From an uncultured Pirellulaceae bacterium (GTDB taxonomy: Bacteria > Planctomycetota > Planctomycetia > Pirellulales > Pirellulaceae), in NCBI GenBank assembly GCA_937981585.1, contig CALJOA010000034.1, positions 38,427 to 102,426 on the forward strand: a stretch of DNA of 64,000 nt. The letters are read 5' to 3'. A program made the position numbers and the translations under genes. Every line of letters starts with the position of its first letter. The first letter of the stretch is position 1. Below the pieces are notes generated by a model. That model was not told the DNA's origin. It saw nothing but the letters and a program-made list of their open reading frames with translations, and did not search any database. This document shows, piece by piece, positions 1 through 8,753 of the stretch.

Positions 1-1266
1 GTTTTTGAGTGACATCAGTCGAGAAGGGTTGAGAGCCAACTGCTCTACTTCCAACGCAAATTGATCGGGAGTATCGCAAACGACGATCGGATCGTGGGTT
101 GACTGAGCTAGGTCGAGCCCCAAGACTCCTTCGGCAGTGGTGAGCAAGGGTTTGCCAAACGCGAGTCCTTCGACAGATTTGATTTTTAGTCCGGTTCCAA
201 ATTCGACCGGGTTGATAACTGCATCGACCGATTCGTAAAAGTCAACAAGTTCTTCAACGTGACCGATCAGTCGTATGTTTGAGAGGTTGGTTTCAAGATG
301 TCCAGCAACGAACTCGCAGATGCTGCCTCCGATGACCAGCTCGATTTTCGCGTTGGAGCCTTGACGATTCAGCGTTCTGCTGACGGGCAGCCAGACGAAA
401 TCCAGAAACTTCTTGATCGCTTGAGCGTTTGAGTTGTTGGTTGAAGCGAGGTAGCCGATCGAAAACTTGGTCTGGTTGCAACTGGGCGAGTCTTCAGTCG
501 ATTCGCTTTGCCCACCTGATCTACCAACTCGGGGGGCATGGCCACACACGATCGTTTTGGCACTTGGAGCCATCGTTTGGAACAATTTGGCTTCGTCTGG
601 CTGAATTGCGATTACGGTATCGAACTTGTTCAGTTCGTTGGCTTCTTCATCTCGGCTGATCTCGATCCAGTGCTTCAGCCCTCGCTCTTTGAATCGCTCG
701 CAACGAACGTGAAGTGCGTCATGAGTGTCGATCACGCAGTGGATAGAGTTTCGCTGTTGCGAACTGAGACAATCGATCAGGTAGCTTAGCTTGACATACT
801 CGATCAAAATGGAGTCTGGTTTGAACTGGTCGATCGTTTCAGAAAACGCCTTGGACGCCCACGGCCAGCGAAAGTCATCGAGGCAAAGTGGATCAAGAGC
901 AAGCGGTTCTAAGCCGGGCCTCGGATTTGAATCTGATGCAGGTTCATCGGGAGTTCTGTCTTTCCCGTTGCTCAGTTTAGCTGGACGTCTTGGCCTAATC
1001 TGATCGGCGTACCAACCGATTTTTCGCGTCCACGATTTTGGAATTTGATCGGACGATTGTTGGTCAACGTCAAGTTGTTGCTCGGCGATCAGTTGGCGAT
1101 CATTCTCGGTGTAGCGATCGGACCCGGTTTGGCCAAGATAAAAAGTCCGTACGACAAACGATTCGGAAACAAGAAACTCGACAAGCGAGTTGATGCGCGT
1201 CTGGGCACCCGTTGACTTTCGCCAAAACGGTACATCAGTTGCGATCAAGATGCGGTGCTGTTTCAA
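1..1266 (-). CDS. Glycosyltransferase, GT4-like, C-terminus cut by window edge
   Basis: This gene is missing from the ORF track because it runs off the left edge and begins with TTG. Reading the minus strand from TTG at 1266 gives 422 open codons beginning 'MKQHRILIATDVPFWRKSTG'. The N-terminal half has a Rossmann-like start followed by 'VIDTHDALHVRCERFKERG'; the C-terminal half has the donor-sugar pocket signature 'NPVEFGTGLKIKSVEGLAFG' typical of GT-B fold, GT1/GT4 enzymes. It probably transfers an activated sugar in cell-surface polysaccharide assembly. The frame is closed upstream by TGA near 1326 and I see no ATG or GTG before TTG, so TTG is the best start. Exact substrate cannot be told. 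Confidence 0.85.
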   Translation of the reverse strand, partial: MKQHRILIATDVPFWRKSTGAQTRINSLVEFLVSESFVVRTFYLGQTGSDRYTENDRQLIAEQQLDVDQQSSDQIPKSWTRKIGWYADQIRPRRPAKLSNGKDRTPDEPASDSNPRPGLEPLALDPLCLDDFRWPWASKAFSETIDQFKPDSILIEYVKLSYLIDCLSSQQRNSIHCVIDTHDALHVRCERFKERGLKHWIEISRDEEANELNKFDTVIAIQPDEAKLFQTMAPSAKTIVCGHAPRVGRSGGQSESTEDSPSCNQTKFSIGYLASTNNSNAQAIKKFLDFVWLPVSRTLNRQGSNAKIELVIGGSICEFVAGHLETNLSNIRLIGHVEELVDFYESVDAVINPVEFGTGLKIKSVEGLAFGKPLLTTAEGVLGLDLAQSTHDPIVVCDTPDQFALEVEQLALNPSRLMSLKN

Positions 1267-1538
1267 AGGGCAACGTTTAGTTGATTGTGAGTGTTTAGTG
1301 CAGTTTCGTTGGCAACAGGTGGCTTGTCAATTCAAGCAAGTCGCTTGAGAACCGGGACTTTTCGAGTGCAGAGCTGACGGAAATTGATCGGCTTGCAAAA
1401 TCGGTTAAACTGCCTCCAAGGCATTGGTGGGGTGAATGTTCTAAGAAAGACGTCTTTGTCGAATCTGCACAGTCATAATCTTGTTGAGTTGATTTATCCG
1501 CTTTGTCCGTTTTTTAAGTTTTGAAACTAGGGAATAGA

Positions 1539-1880
1539 ATGGAAGAAGAACTCGATCTGCTCCGGTTGCTTGTTTGCGAAACGGAGATTGAAGCCCAGGT
1601 TTCCAAAGGTTTCCTTGAAGAGAATGGAATCAAAGTCATGGTGCGCGGGCTCGACAGTGGGGGCTCGGTATTTGGTGGCGCGGTGGACGATCCTGAAATC
1701 GAGTTGTTTGTCTCGCCAGACGATTTTGAAAAGGCCGGCGAGTTAATTGAGGAATTGATGGCGCAAGAAGACGAGCCTGTCCCGGCTTGGACTTGCAAGT
1801 GCGGCGAAGATGTCGACGAAGGATTTGCCGTCTGTTGGAACTGCGAAGCCGACTATCAGCCGTCTGGTGAATCCGACTAG
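1539..1880 (+). CDS. DUF2007-like protein with C-terminal zinc ribbon
   Basis: A 113-residue protein. The first 75 residues ('LLVCETEIEAQVSKGFLEENG' region) match the pattern of DUF2007, a small alpha/beta domain called a putative signal-transducing protein but without a proven role. The C-terminus carries 'CKCGEDVDEGFAVCWNC', two CxC/CxxC knuckles that should bind zinc. The ORF track starts at TTG 1521; I prefer ATG 1539 because the domain begins right there. It is probably cytoplasmic and stands alone, with no close partner on either side. Confidence 0.75.
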   Translation: MEEELDLLRLLVCETEIEAQVSKGFLEENGIKVMVRGLDSGGSVFGGAVDDPEIELFVSPDDFEKAGELIEELMAQEDEPVPAWTCKCGEDVDEGFAVCWNCEADYQPSGESD

Positions 1881-1996
1881 GTCGTCGCTAGAGCAAAACA
1901 GTCTTCGCAGGAATGAAGGAACCGCTGGGGAACGCCGATGCGAGTTCTGAAAGTTTGTGTAATGGTAACGCTCCATGGAGTGCGTTGGTGCTTACT

Positions 1997-2052
1997 GGTA
2001 ACCCGATGTGTGAGCGAGGGACCGTCCCTCGCTCACGCTTCGGGTTGCCATT
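1997..2052. repeat. Palindromic intergenic repeat (family B) in the 1881-2249 gap
   Basis: The 369-bp gap between the DUF2007 and cyclotransferase genes holds an almost perfect inverted repeat: a left arm reading GGTAACCCGA..GTGAGCGAGGGAC and a right arm GTCCCTCGCTCAC..TCGGGTTGCC. As RNA it folds to a long hairpin. It has the look of a REP-type element. I see no gene in the rest of this gap. Confidence 0.8.
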
Positions 2053-2249
2053 TAAGGATTGCCGGGGCTGCACAATAACTGGGCTTGTATTTCAGCCGAC
2101 CACGCACTTGGAGGCGCGCCACCTTTGTCATTAGCCGATTAGTGTTTATTAGCGGTTAAAAAGACCGTGCTTCTTCTGTACGATCATATCCATCAGTAAG
2201 TCTTGACTGATATACCTCTCCGAAATCGAGTGAAGAATCTGAGATTAAG

Positions 2250-3143
2250 ATGGCAAAGAACAGTTCAAAAAATCGTAAATCCAGAGCCAAGGGGTTTCCT
2301 CCGGCGGTGGAGAACAAACCAGCTCCTGCAACGAAGGCCGCCAAGTCTCCGATCCGTTGGGATCTATTGGCTTTGTTTTTAACGATCGCGGTTGGCGGAA
2401 CCTATTTGGCAAACGCCATGCGCCCCCGTCCTCCGTTGCCGAGGTTTGGTTATAAGGTAGTCAAGACTTACAAGCATGATCCGGCAGCGTTCACTCAGGG
2501 CTTGCAGGTTCATGATGGGTTTCTTTGGGAGAGCACTGGTCGCAAAGGTCAGTCCTCGATTCGCAAGATCGAGCTGGAAACTGGTGAGGTTCTCAAGCAA
2601 GAGAATTTGGAAGACAAGTATTTCGGAGAAGGCCTGACGTACCACGATGGCTTGTTTTATCAGCTGACCTGGAAAGCTGGCAAAGCGTTCGTTTACGATC
2701 TTGATCTCAACAAAGTCGGTGAGCGCAGCTACCAGGGTGAGGGGTGGGGATTGACGTCCAATGGTACCGATTTGATTCTCAGCGACGGATCAGCGTATTT
2801 GAAGTTTCTGGATCCTGAGACATTTGAAGTGCGCCGCCAAATACGCGTCTTGAGGCCAGATCGGGTTTCAGTTGGACAATTGAACGAGCTTGAATACCTC
2901 GATTACTTGGGTGGGCGAATCTACGCCAACAGTTATGGCTCCGATTGGATTTACGAGATTGATGCCAACACTGGAGACGTCACGAGACTAATCGAGATGG
3001 GCGGTTTATGGCCGAACCGCGAGCGCCCCAAAGATGGAATTCTCAATGGGATTGCGCATAATCCGAAAACGGACCATTTTCTGGTAACTGGTAAACTCTG
3101 CCCGACCATTTATGAGGTTAAGCTGTTTCTCAAAGAGAATTAG
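2250..3143 (+). CDS. Glutaminyl-peptide cyclotransferase (bacterial beta-propeller type), membrane-anchored
   Basis: A 297-residue protein that should convert N-terminal glutamine of exported proteins to pyroglutamate. A charged N-terminus is followed by one membrane segment ('WDLLALFLTIAVGGTYLANA', about residues 38-57), so the catalytic domain likely faces the periplasm. The domain shows family blocks 'DPAAFTQGLQVHDGFLWEST', 'YFGEGLTYHDGLFYQLTWK', 'EGWGLTSNGTDLILSDGS' and 'LNELEYLDYLGGRIYANSY', typical of the Zymomonas-type glutamine cyclotransferase (PF05096). The start ATG is preceded by a weak GAGAT. No operon partner is visible. Confidence 0.9.
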   Translation: MAKNSSKNRKSRAKGFPPAVENKPAPATKAAKSPIRWDLLALFLTIAVGGTYLANAMRPRPPLPRFGYKVVKTYKHDPAAFTQGLQVHDGFLWESTGRKGQSSIRKIELETGEVLKQENLEDKYFGEGLTYHDGLFYQLTWKAGKAFVYDLDLNKVGERSYQGEGWGLTSNGTDLILSDGSAYLKFLDPETFEVRRQIRVLRPDRVSVGQLNELEYLDYLGGRIYANSYGSDWIYEIDANTGDVTRLIEMGGLWPNRERPKDGILNGIAHNPKTDHFLVTGKLCPTIYEVKLFLKEN

Positions 3144-3243
3144 TTGGGCAATGTCGACCTCGACGCGTTAGCGAGGGCGAAGCTAACTGCGGTTGTCCGT
3201 CCAATAACTGAATGGCTTCCCTTTTCTGGTTTCAAGCTGGCGT

Positions 3244-4014
3244 TTAGTAAGACGCTTGCCGACCCATCATCTGACGCCAGACGAGCTGTGGAAAAATCCA
3301 AGCGTCTTTGGCGTAGCGTTTGACCAATCGTTTGGGCTGGCTGCACATTCGGTGAAGCCACTCGACACCACCTTTCTGCATCCAGACAGGGGCTCGTTTT
3401 TGCTCGCCGGCCAAAAAGTCGATTGTTGCGCCAACGCAAAGTGCCGCCTTCGCGTTCATCTGTTTGTAATGACGATTTACCCAGATTTCTTGCTTGGGAG
3501 CGCCCAAGCCAACGATAACCACATCGGGTCGGCAAAGAGCGATTCGCCCGAGGATGAAATTGTTTTCCTCCGGGTCTTTTTCGAATCCCATCGGCGGACT
3601 GTAGACCCCGACTGTTTCAACGTTGGGCCACTGCTTTTTCATGTTGGCGGCCGCAATTGCGCCGACACCGGGCATGGCTCCCAGCAAAAAGACTCTCAAG
3701 TTGCCTTTTGTGTTAAACGAATCAAACATCGCTGGGACCAATTCTGATCCAGCAACTCGCTCGGGCAGCGGCTGCCGCAACAAACGGGATGCCCACACGA
3801 TTGGGTGACCGTCGGCGAGGATCATGTGGGCTTCCTGATACGACTTTACAAGATCTTCGTTTTCTTGAAGCAAGACAGTGTGGTCAACGTTGGGGGTAAC
3901 CACGTAACGACACTCACCACTGTCGTCATTGATCCAAGATCGCAAGCTGGCGACGGCTTCCGGCATTCGAATCGCATCGATACTAATTCCGAACAGGTTG
4001 CGTTTTGCTGACAT
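3244..4014 (-). CDS. WecG/TagA/CpsF-family glycosyltransferase
   Basis: A 256-residue GT26-family enzyme, likely adding a ManNAc-type or related sugar to a lipid-linked intermediate on the inner face of the membrane during surface polysaccharide synthesis. Family blocks seen: 'VTPNVDHTVLLQ', 'ADGHPIVWASRLL', 'VFLLGAMPGVGAIAAANM', 'RPDVVIVGLGAPKQEIW' and 'AALCVGATIDFLAGEQKRAP'. The ORF track begins 40 codons earlier; I start at ATG 4014 ('MSAKRNLFGI'), which fits the family N-terminus and has GGA about 9 nt upstream. It is divergent from the deacetylase gene at 4341. Confidence 0.9.
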   Translation of the reverse strand: MSAKRNLFGISIDAIRMPEAVASLRSWINDDSGECRYVVTPNVDHTVLLQENEDLVKSYQEAHMILADGHPIVWASRLLRQPLPERVAGSELVPAMFDSFNTKGNLRVFLLGAMPGVGAIAAANMKKQWPNVETVGVYSPPMGFEKDPEENNFILGRIALCRPDVVIVGLGAPKQEIWVNRHYKQMNAKAALCVGATIDFLAGEQKRAPVWMQKGGVEWLHRMCSQPKRLVKRYAKDAWIFPQLVWRQMMGRQASY

Positions 4015-4340
4015 GTCTGATTCCGCGTTGGTCGTAAAGGAAAAATGATTGATGCTGCCAAAGCGCAAAGCCCCTGCAGTTGGAGAAACGTAGGTTGCAG
4101 AAGCTTTGTCGCGACCAGCGGATGTACCGATCACGCCTATTTCTCGACCCCAAGTAAACGGTCAGGGATGTTTGTAGGATTTGTGAGGGTTCTTCGTTCG
4201 AAACGCACTTTCTATAGGTTGAATTAAGTCTGGCAAACTCCCCGAAATCCCAACGGTGACCAACACTAATGTGTGCAGCATTCGCTTTCTCCACTCACCA
4301 AGATGTGGGCGAATGTGCTGGTCGTTGAAACATCAAAACC
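4015..4340. other. Divergent intergenic region, no gene seen
   Basis: These 326 bp separate the minus-strand WecG-type gene from the plus-strand deacetylase gene and must hold both promoters. The ORF track extends the WecG frame into it, but that extension does not resemble the family. I do not see a clear -35/-10 pair, operator palindrome or RNA structure. Confidence 0.5.
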
Positions 4341-5321
4341 ATGCCGAGTTGGAAATCCAATTTGATTGAGGCCTACCGCATTGCGTCGTGGCCGCATCGT
4401 CGTTGGCAGTACCTCAACCGATATCGCAACGGGAAACTCCCGGTTTACTCGTTGTTTTATCATCGCGTTGCCGACACGGAGTTGAATCCTTGGACGATTT
4501 CGTGTGACGATTTCCAACGTCAGATTGACTGGTTCCAAGAGAACTTTGAAATCGTCGATTTACGTGAGTGTCAGCGCCGGATCAATTCGGGATTCAACAA
4601 CCGCCCAACGCTCTCAATCACCTTCGACGACGGCTACGCAGAAAACTGTGAGTTTGCATTGCCGATGCTGATTGAACGAAGCATCCCGGTGACTTACTTT
4701 GTCACCACCTATCACACAACCGAGCAGCAAAGTTTTGCTCACGATCTCGAGCGAGGAGCACCATTGCCAGTCAATACGATTGAGTCATTGCGTGCATTGG
4801 ATTTGGCCGGAGTTGAAATTGGAGCTCACACCAGGACCCACCCGGACTTGGGCCAAGTGACTTGCGAAGCCGAGTTGGTAGACGAAGTAATCACCGCGTC
4901 TCGGGAGATGGAGAGGCTGATCGAGCGCAAGATTGAGTACTTCGCGTTTCCATTTGGTCAGTACCACAATCTGAATCCACGCGTGTTTGAATTGCTTCGC
5001 CAAGCCGGTTTTCTTGGCGTTTGCTCTGCATACGGCGGCTGGAATGACGTCGGAAGCGACGCGTTTCATATTCAGCGGATTCACGGCGATCCGGATTTTA
5101 CCCGGATGAAGAACTGGCTCACTTATGATCCGCGCATCAATAAGGTCCAGCGTTACGATTACAAACAAAACGCTGAAATTCTTCACAGCGAAGAAGCGAC
5201 CTCCAAGTCGTTGCGGCAGATTGCGGACAAGGAAACGGATTTGACTTGCGAATCAAGCTCATCCTTTCCCGACCTTTATGTTCCGCCTATTGACTCAACG
5301 ACGACCAATCAAGAGGGATAA
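4341..5321 (+). CDS. Polysaccharide deacetylase (NodB homology domain)
   Basis: A 326-residue carbohydrate esterase 4-type enzyme that likely removes acetyl groups from an extracellular or lipid-linked polysaccharide. The metal-binding motif 1 is 'LSITFDDGYAENCEFALPML' (TFDDGY), motif 2 is 'IGAHTRTHPDLGQ' (H-x3-H), and the 'FAFPFGQY' block follows. There is no signal peptide at the chosen ATG. It ends 3 bp before the next glycosyltransferase start, so the two are almost certainly co-transcribed. Confidence 0.9.
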   Translation: MPSWKSNLIEAYRIASWPHRRWQYLNRYRNGKLPVYSLFYHRVADTELNPWTISCDDFQRQIDWFQENFEIVDLRECQRRINSGFNNRPTLSITFDDGYAENCEFALPMLIERSIPVTYFVTTYHTTEQQSFAHDLERGAPLPVNTIESLRALDLAGVEIGAHTRTHPDLGQVTCEAELVDEVITASREMERLIERKIEYFAFPFGQYHNLNPRVFELLRQAGFLGVCSAYGGWNDVGSDAFHIQRIHGDPDFTRMKNWLTYDPRINKVQRYDYKQNAEILHSEEATSKSLRQIADKETDLTCESSSSFPDLYVPPIDSTTTNQEG

Positions 5322-5324
5322 CAG

Positions 5325-6545
5325 ATGTTGAAGAAGTTGACCGACCAAGAACCTCGACCTTTACGGTTGATGTTCCTGCTGACCAGCATGCCGATCGGAG
5401 GAGCTGAAACTCTGTTGGTCAATATGGTTCGCCGATTGGATCGCAATCGCATTGAGCCATTGATTGGTTGCATGAAACAGAAAGACGTTCTGGGTGAAGT
5501 CCTTTCCAACGAAGTCCCGGTCTTTGAGAATCTTATCCGGAGCAAATACGATTTCGCCGTCGTAGGTCGGTTGAAACGACTTTTCATCGAGCAAAACGTT
5601 GATGCGCTGGTTACGATCGGTGCTGGCGACAAAATGTTCTGGGGCAGACTGGCGGCCTATAGGGCCAAGGTTCCCGTGATTCTCTCGGCACTCCACTCGA
5701 CTGGCTGGCCTGACGGAGTCGGACGGCTTAACCGAATGTTGACCCGGATCACTGACGGTTTCATCGCTGTTGCTCGTCAGCATGCACAGTATCAAGTAGA
5801 ACAGGAAAAGTTTCCACGGCGAAAAGTGTTTTTGATTCCCAATGGCATCGATACCGAAAAATTCGTTTTCGATCCTGAGGCGCGTCAACGCTGGCGAAAT
5901 GAACGGGGGATCCAGGCTGATGCTCCCGTTGTCGGGATCGTGGCGGCCCTTCGATCCGAAAAGAACCACGATCTGTTTCTGGAGTCGGCAAAGCGAGTTT
6001 CCAGCCAGATGTCAGATGCGCAATTTGTGATCGCTGGCGACGGCCCCGAACGATCGCGACTTGAGGCGCTGGCTCGCGAAAAAGGCATTGAAGATCGGGT
6101 TCACTTTATCGGGTCCACACAGGATGTCGTTGGAGTGCTTTCGATGTCGGATATGTTTGGGCTTTCATCGCACAACGAAGCCAGTCCGGTTTCGATCATG
6201 GAGGCATTGTCTTGCCAGCGACCAGTTGTCGCAACCGACGTTGGTTCGATTGACGAGTCGGTGCTTGAGGGCAAAACCGGGTTCCTTGTGCCTTGTGACG
6301 ACGCAGACGCGATGTCACAACGGTGGCTAGAAATACTTGGCGACAAAACGCTTGCTCAAACACTTGGCGCTAACGGTCGTGAGCATATCGTGGCCAACAG
6401 TTCGCTGGACAGCATGACTGAAGGGTACGCGTCGCTTGTCGAAAGTCTTTATGCTCGCAAAACCAATCGCCCAGTTTCTGACCTCAATGGTTGGGTCGAA
6501 TGGGAGTTCGACGCTTCAGCCGAATCTGCTCAGCAACGCTGCTGA
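5325..6545 (+). CDS. Glycosyltransferase family 4
   Basis: A 406-residue GT-B fold glycosyltransferase. The acceptor-side glycine loop 'LLTSMPIGGAETLLVNMVRR' is near the N-terminus, 'VFLIPNGIDTEKF' is in the linker and the donor-side 'SSHNEASPVSIMEALSC' with 'PVVATDVGSIDESV' is in the C-terminal domain; these are hallmark GT4 motifs. ATG 5325 has GAGGGA 7 nt upstream. It directly follows the deacetylase gene, supporting a role in making and modifying one polysaccharide. Sugar specificity cannot be read from sequence. Confidence 0.92.
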   Translation: MLKKLTDQEPRPLRLMFLLTSMPIGGAETLLVNMVRRLDRNRIEPLIGCMKQKDVLGEVLSNEVPVFENLIRSKYDFAVVGRLKRLFIEQNVDALVTIGAGDKMFWGRLAAYRAKVPVILSALHSTGWPDGVGRLNRMLTRITDGFIAVARQHAQYQVEQEKFPRRKVFLIPNGIDTEKFVFDPEARQRWRNERGIQADAPVVGIVAALRSEKNHDLFLESAKRVSSQMSDAQFVIAGDGPERSRLEALAREKGIEDRVHFIGSTQDVVGVLSMSDMFGLSSHNEASPVSIMEALSCQRPVVATDVGSIDESVLEGKTGFLVPCDDADAMSQRWLEILGDKTLAQTLGANGREHIVANSSLDSMTEGYASLVESLYARKTNRPVSDLNGWVEWEFDASAESAQQRC

Positions 6546-6707
6546 TTGATTGTTTCTGCTCGGGTGGCGCACGACGTCAGAAACCTCTGCTTGCTCTTGC
6601 ATCATTTTCTTCCTATTCACCTTGCAATTGGGGACTGGACTGCTTGAAACAACGGCGATCTTGAGAACAATGAGGGCCTAAATCTACTCTCGTCGATGGT
6701 TGTTTGA

Positions 6708-7319
6708 ATGAAGCAGATCACGGTACCGGTATTGGCCGCGATCGCCAAAGCGCTCAGCGGTGCGACAGTGCGCTGGGTCGATTGCGAGCCAGACACTTGC
6801 CAGCGAATTTACTTCGCCAACCACACCAGCCATCTTGATGCCTTGGTGTTGTGGTCGTCGTTGCCCAGAAATATTCGGAGCTTGACCCGGCCTGTTGCTG
6901 CGGTCGACTACTGGCAAGGCGGACCGGTCCGGCGATACATGGCGTCTGTGTTTGACCTGTTGATGATTGATCGCAAGAAGATCAAGGTTCACAACAGTCC
7001 GATCGACATGATGATTCGGGAGATCGGCAACACGAATTCTTTGATCGTGTTTCCAGAAGGTGGTCGAAACACGACTGGAGAGATTGGGGAGTTCAAAAGC
7101 GGTTTGTTTCACCTGGCCAAGAAAAGGCCCGATTTGGAATTGATGCCCGTCTACATCGACAATTTGAACCGGGTGATGCCCAAAGGAGAATTTCTACCGG
7201 TTCCATTGTTGAGTTGTATTTCGATTGGGGCTCCGATTTTTCTGGAGTCCGGTGAAAACAAAAAAGAGTTTTTGAAAAAGGCGCGGGAGTCTGTCATGAA
7301 TTTAAAAGAGACCGAGTAG
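6708..7319 (+). CDS. Lysophospholipid acyltransferase (PlsC-like)
   Basis: A 203-residue 1-acyl-glycerol-3-phosphate acyltransferase-like enzyme (PF01553). The catalytic H-x4-D motif is in 'FANHTSHLDALVLW' and the phosphate-binding block is 'IVFPEGGRNTTGEIGEFKSG'. It would add the second acyl chain to make phosphatidic acid at the membrane. A CdsA-like gene that uses phosphatidic acid lies 1.4 kb downstream on the same strand, with one membrane-protein gene between them, which supports the call. No strong ribosome site is visible before ATG 6708. Confidence 0.88.
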   Translation: MKQITVPVLAAIAKALSGATVRWVDCEPDTCQRIYFANHTSHLDALVLWSSLPRNIRSLTRPVAAVDYWQGGPVRRYMASVFDLLMIDRKKIKVHNSPIDMMIREIGNTNSLIVFPEGGRNTTGEIGEFKSGLFHLAKKRPDLELMPVYIDNLNRVMPKGEFLPVPLLSCISIGAPIFLESGENKKEFLKKARESVMNLKETE

Positions 7320-7405
7320 AGCGGAGAGTTATTTTCCAAGATCAGATTTGCGAATCCGAATCACAATTGACAAAGAACAGTTGAAAACTTCTCGAAAGGG
7401 AAACG

Positions 7406-8599
7406 ATTACATCTGACAACCAAGACACTGAAATAAAATGGCCGGCTCGTCCCAGCGAACTTACGGTCGAGCTAGTCGAGTCTCCAGAGACTCTGACCAT
7501 TGTCAAACGAAGAGGCGCCGGTCGAGGCAATGGGTTTCTGTTGGTTTGGCTGGGCATCTGGACTTTGGTTTGTATTCTTCTGGGTGGCTTGGTTTTGGGC
7601 GAGCGCGACCTATTCTCTCTGATGTTCGCAATTCCTTTTTGGGCCTCGTGGCTGTTTGTTGCTGGATTGGTGGTTTGGCAGCGGTTTGGCAAGGAGCTTG
7701 TCCAAGCCGATCAGGACGGGATTTATTTTGAGCGTTACGCCTTAATCCGAATTACTCAACGATCAATTCCGCGCAAGGAAATTCTGGGATTCGACAAGTG
7801 CAAAAGCTTCCACACTCAGAACGATGAGCATCTTTGGGGGATCGAAGCCCGAACACTTGAAAAGCCGCTCAGGTTCCTGTTTGATTTGCCGAGCAATGAG
7901 CTGATTTGGCTGATCGATCGTTTGAACCAATTTTTTGGTACCCAATCCACCTACCTCGACCCCAAACCAAAGCCGATAAGTGAAGTACTGGACGAGCATA
8001 ATTCTCTGGCTCAGATGCCCTGCGGCTGTCGGTGGAAGCTGGAACGAGATTCACGAGCGATTCATTTTCGACGCCGCAGTAAAACCAACTGGTTCTCGCT
8101 ATTGGGCTCTTTATTTGCGTGCATTTTTTGGAATGGAATCGTCGGTCTTTTTGTTTTGGTACTCTTGGGACTTGTCCCTCTGGATCAGCAAATGGGCAAA
8201 GGGGAGTGGTGGGGGCTATTCTTCTTCCTGATTCCATTTGAAATCGTTGGCGCCGGGATGCTGCTAAGTGTACTCAGCAACATGCTTATGCCTTTGCACG
8301 TTACGGCATGGGAAGTGACCAGGAACTCCGTCACCGGCTGCAGCTCGTGGGCAATCGCGAGTTTTCGAAAAACGCGGAAGATCGACCGTTTGGCCTGGAT
8401 CGAGATTCGCGAAACCGAACCCAAGAACAGCTGGTTCTTCGGCAATCAAGCGGCAACGGGTGACGTTTTTTCCCTCGTTATGATCGACCGCAACGACTCA
8501 GAGTGTTGCACCATCGTTGGCTTGACCCAGGGGGAAGCTCGTTGGATGGGTCACCAGATTCTGACATACCGAAGCCAATGGTTTGAAAAAGGAAAATAG
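7406..8599 (+). CDS. Membrane protein of unknown function; possible ATT start
   Basis: The ORF track begins at an internal TTG (7541), but the same frame is open and protein-like for 45 more codons ('TSDNQDTEIKWPARPSELTV'). In that extension there is no ATG, GTG or TTG; the best-placed codon is ATT at 7406, 6 nt after a strong GAAAGGGA. The resulting 397 residues have a paired N-terminal membrane hairpin ('LLVWLGIWTLVCILLGGLVL', 'FAIPFWASWLFVAGLVVW') and a second pair near residues 230-290, with soluble segments that could be PH-like. I do not recognise the family. It lies between plsC-like and cdsA genes, so a membrane or lipid role is possible. Confidence 0.7.
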   Translation: MTSDNQDTEIKWPARPSELTVELVESPETLTIVKRRGAGRGNGFLLVWLGIWTLVCILLGGLVLGERDLFSLMFAIPFWASWLFVAGLVVWQRFGKELVQADQDGIYFERYALIRITQRSIPRKEILGFDKCKSFHTQNDEHLWGIEARTLEKPLRFLFDLPSNELIWLIDRLNQFFGTQSTYLDPKPKPISEVLDEHNSLAQMPCGCRWKLERDSRAIHFRRRSKTNWFSLLGSLFACIFWNGIVGLFVLVLLGLVPLDQQMGKGEWWGLFFFLIPFEIVGAGMLLSVLSNMLMPLHVTAWEVTRNSVTGCSSWAIASFRKTRKIDRLAWIEIRETEPKNSWFFGNQAATGDVFSLVMIDRNDSECCTIVGLTQGEARWMGHQILTYRSQWFEKGK

Positions 8600-8753
8600 C
8601 CGCGTGAAACAAAGACGCTTGGTATTCCGCTTTCACGGCCTTCGCCACTTCCTCGCCTGCCGTTTTCAAAGACGATTTCCGGTAAGCCTTAAAAGCGACC
8701 AACTTCACTCCTTCCGCCTCGAATTCCACAGTGCATAATGATGCCTATCGAGT

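Noticed and set aside
429-789. Plus-strand ORFs near the window start
   Set aside because: They are shadows of the minus-strand glycosyltransferase, which has recognisable family motifs in its own frame.
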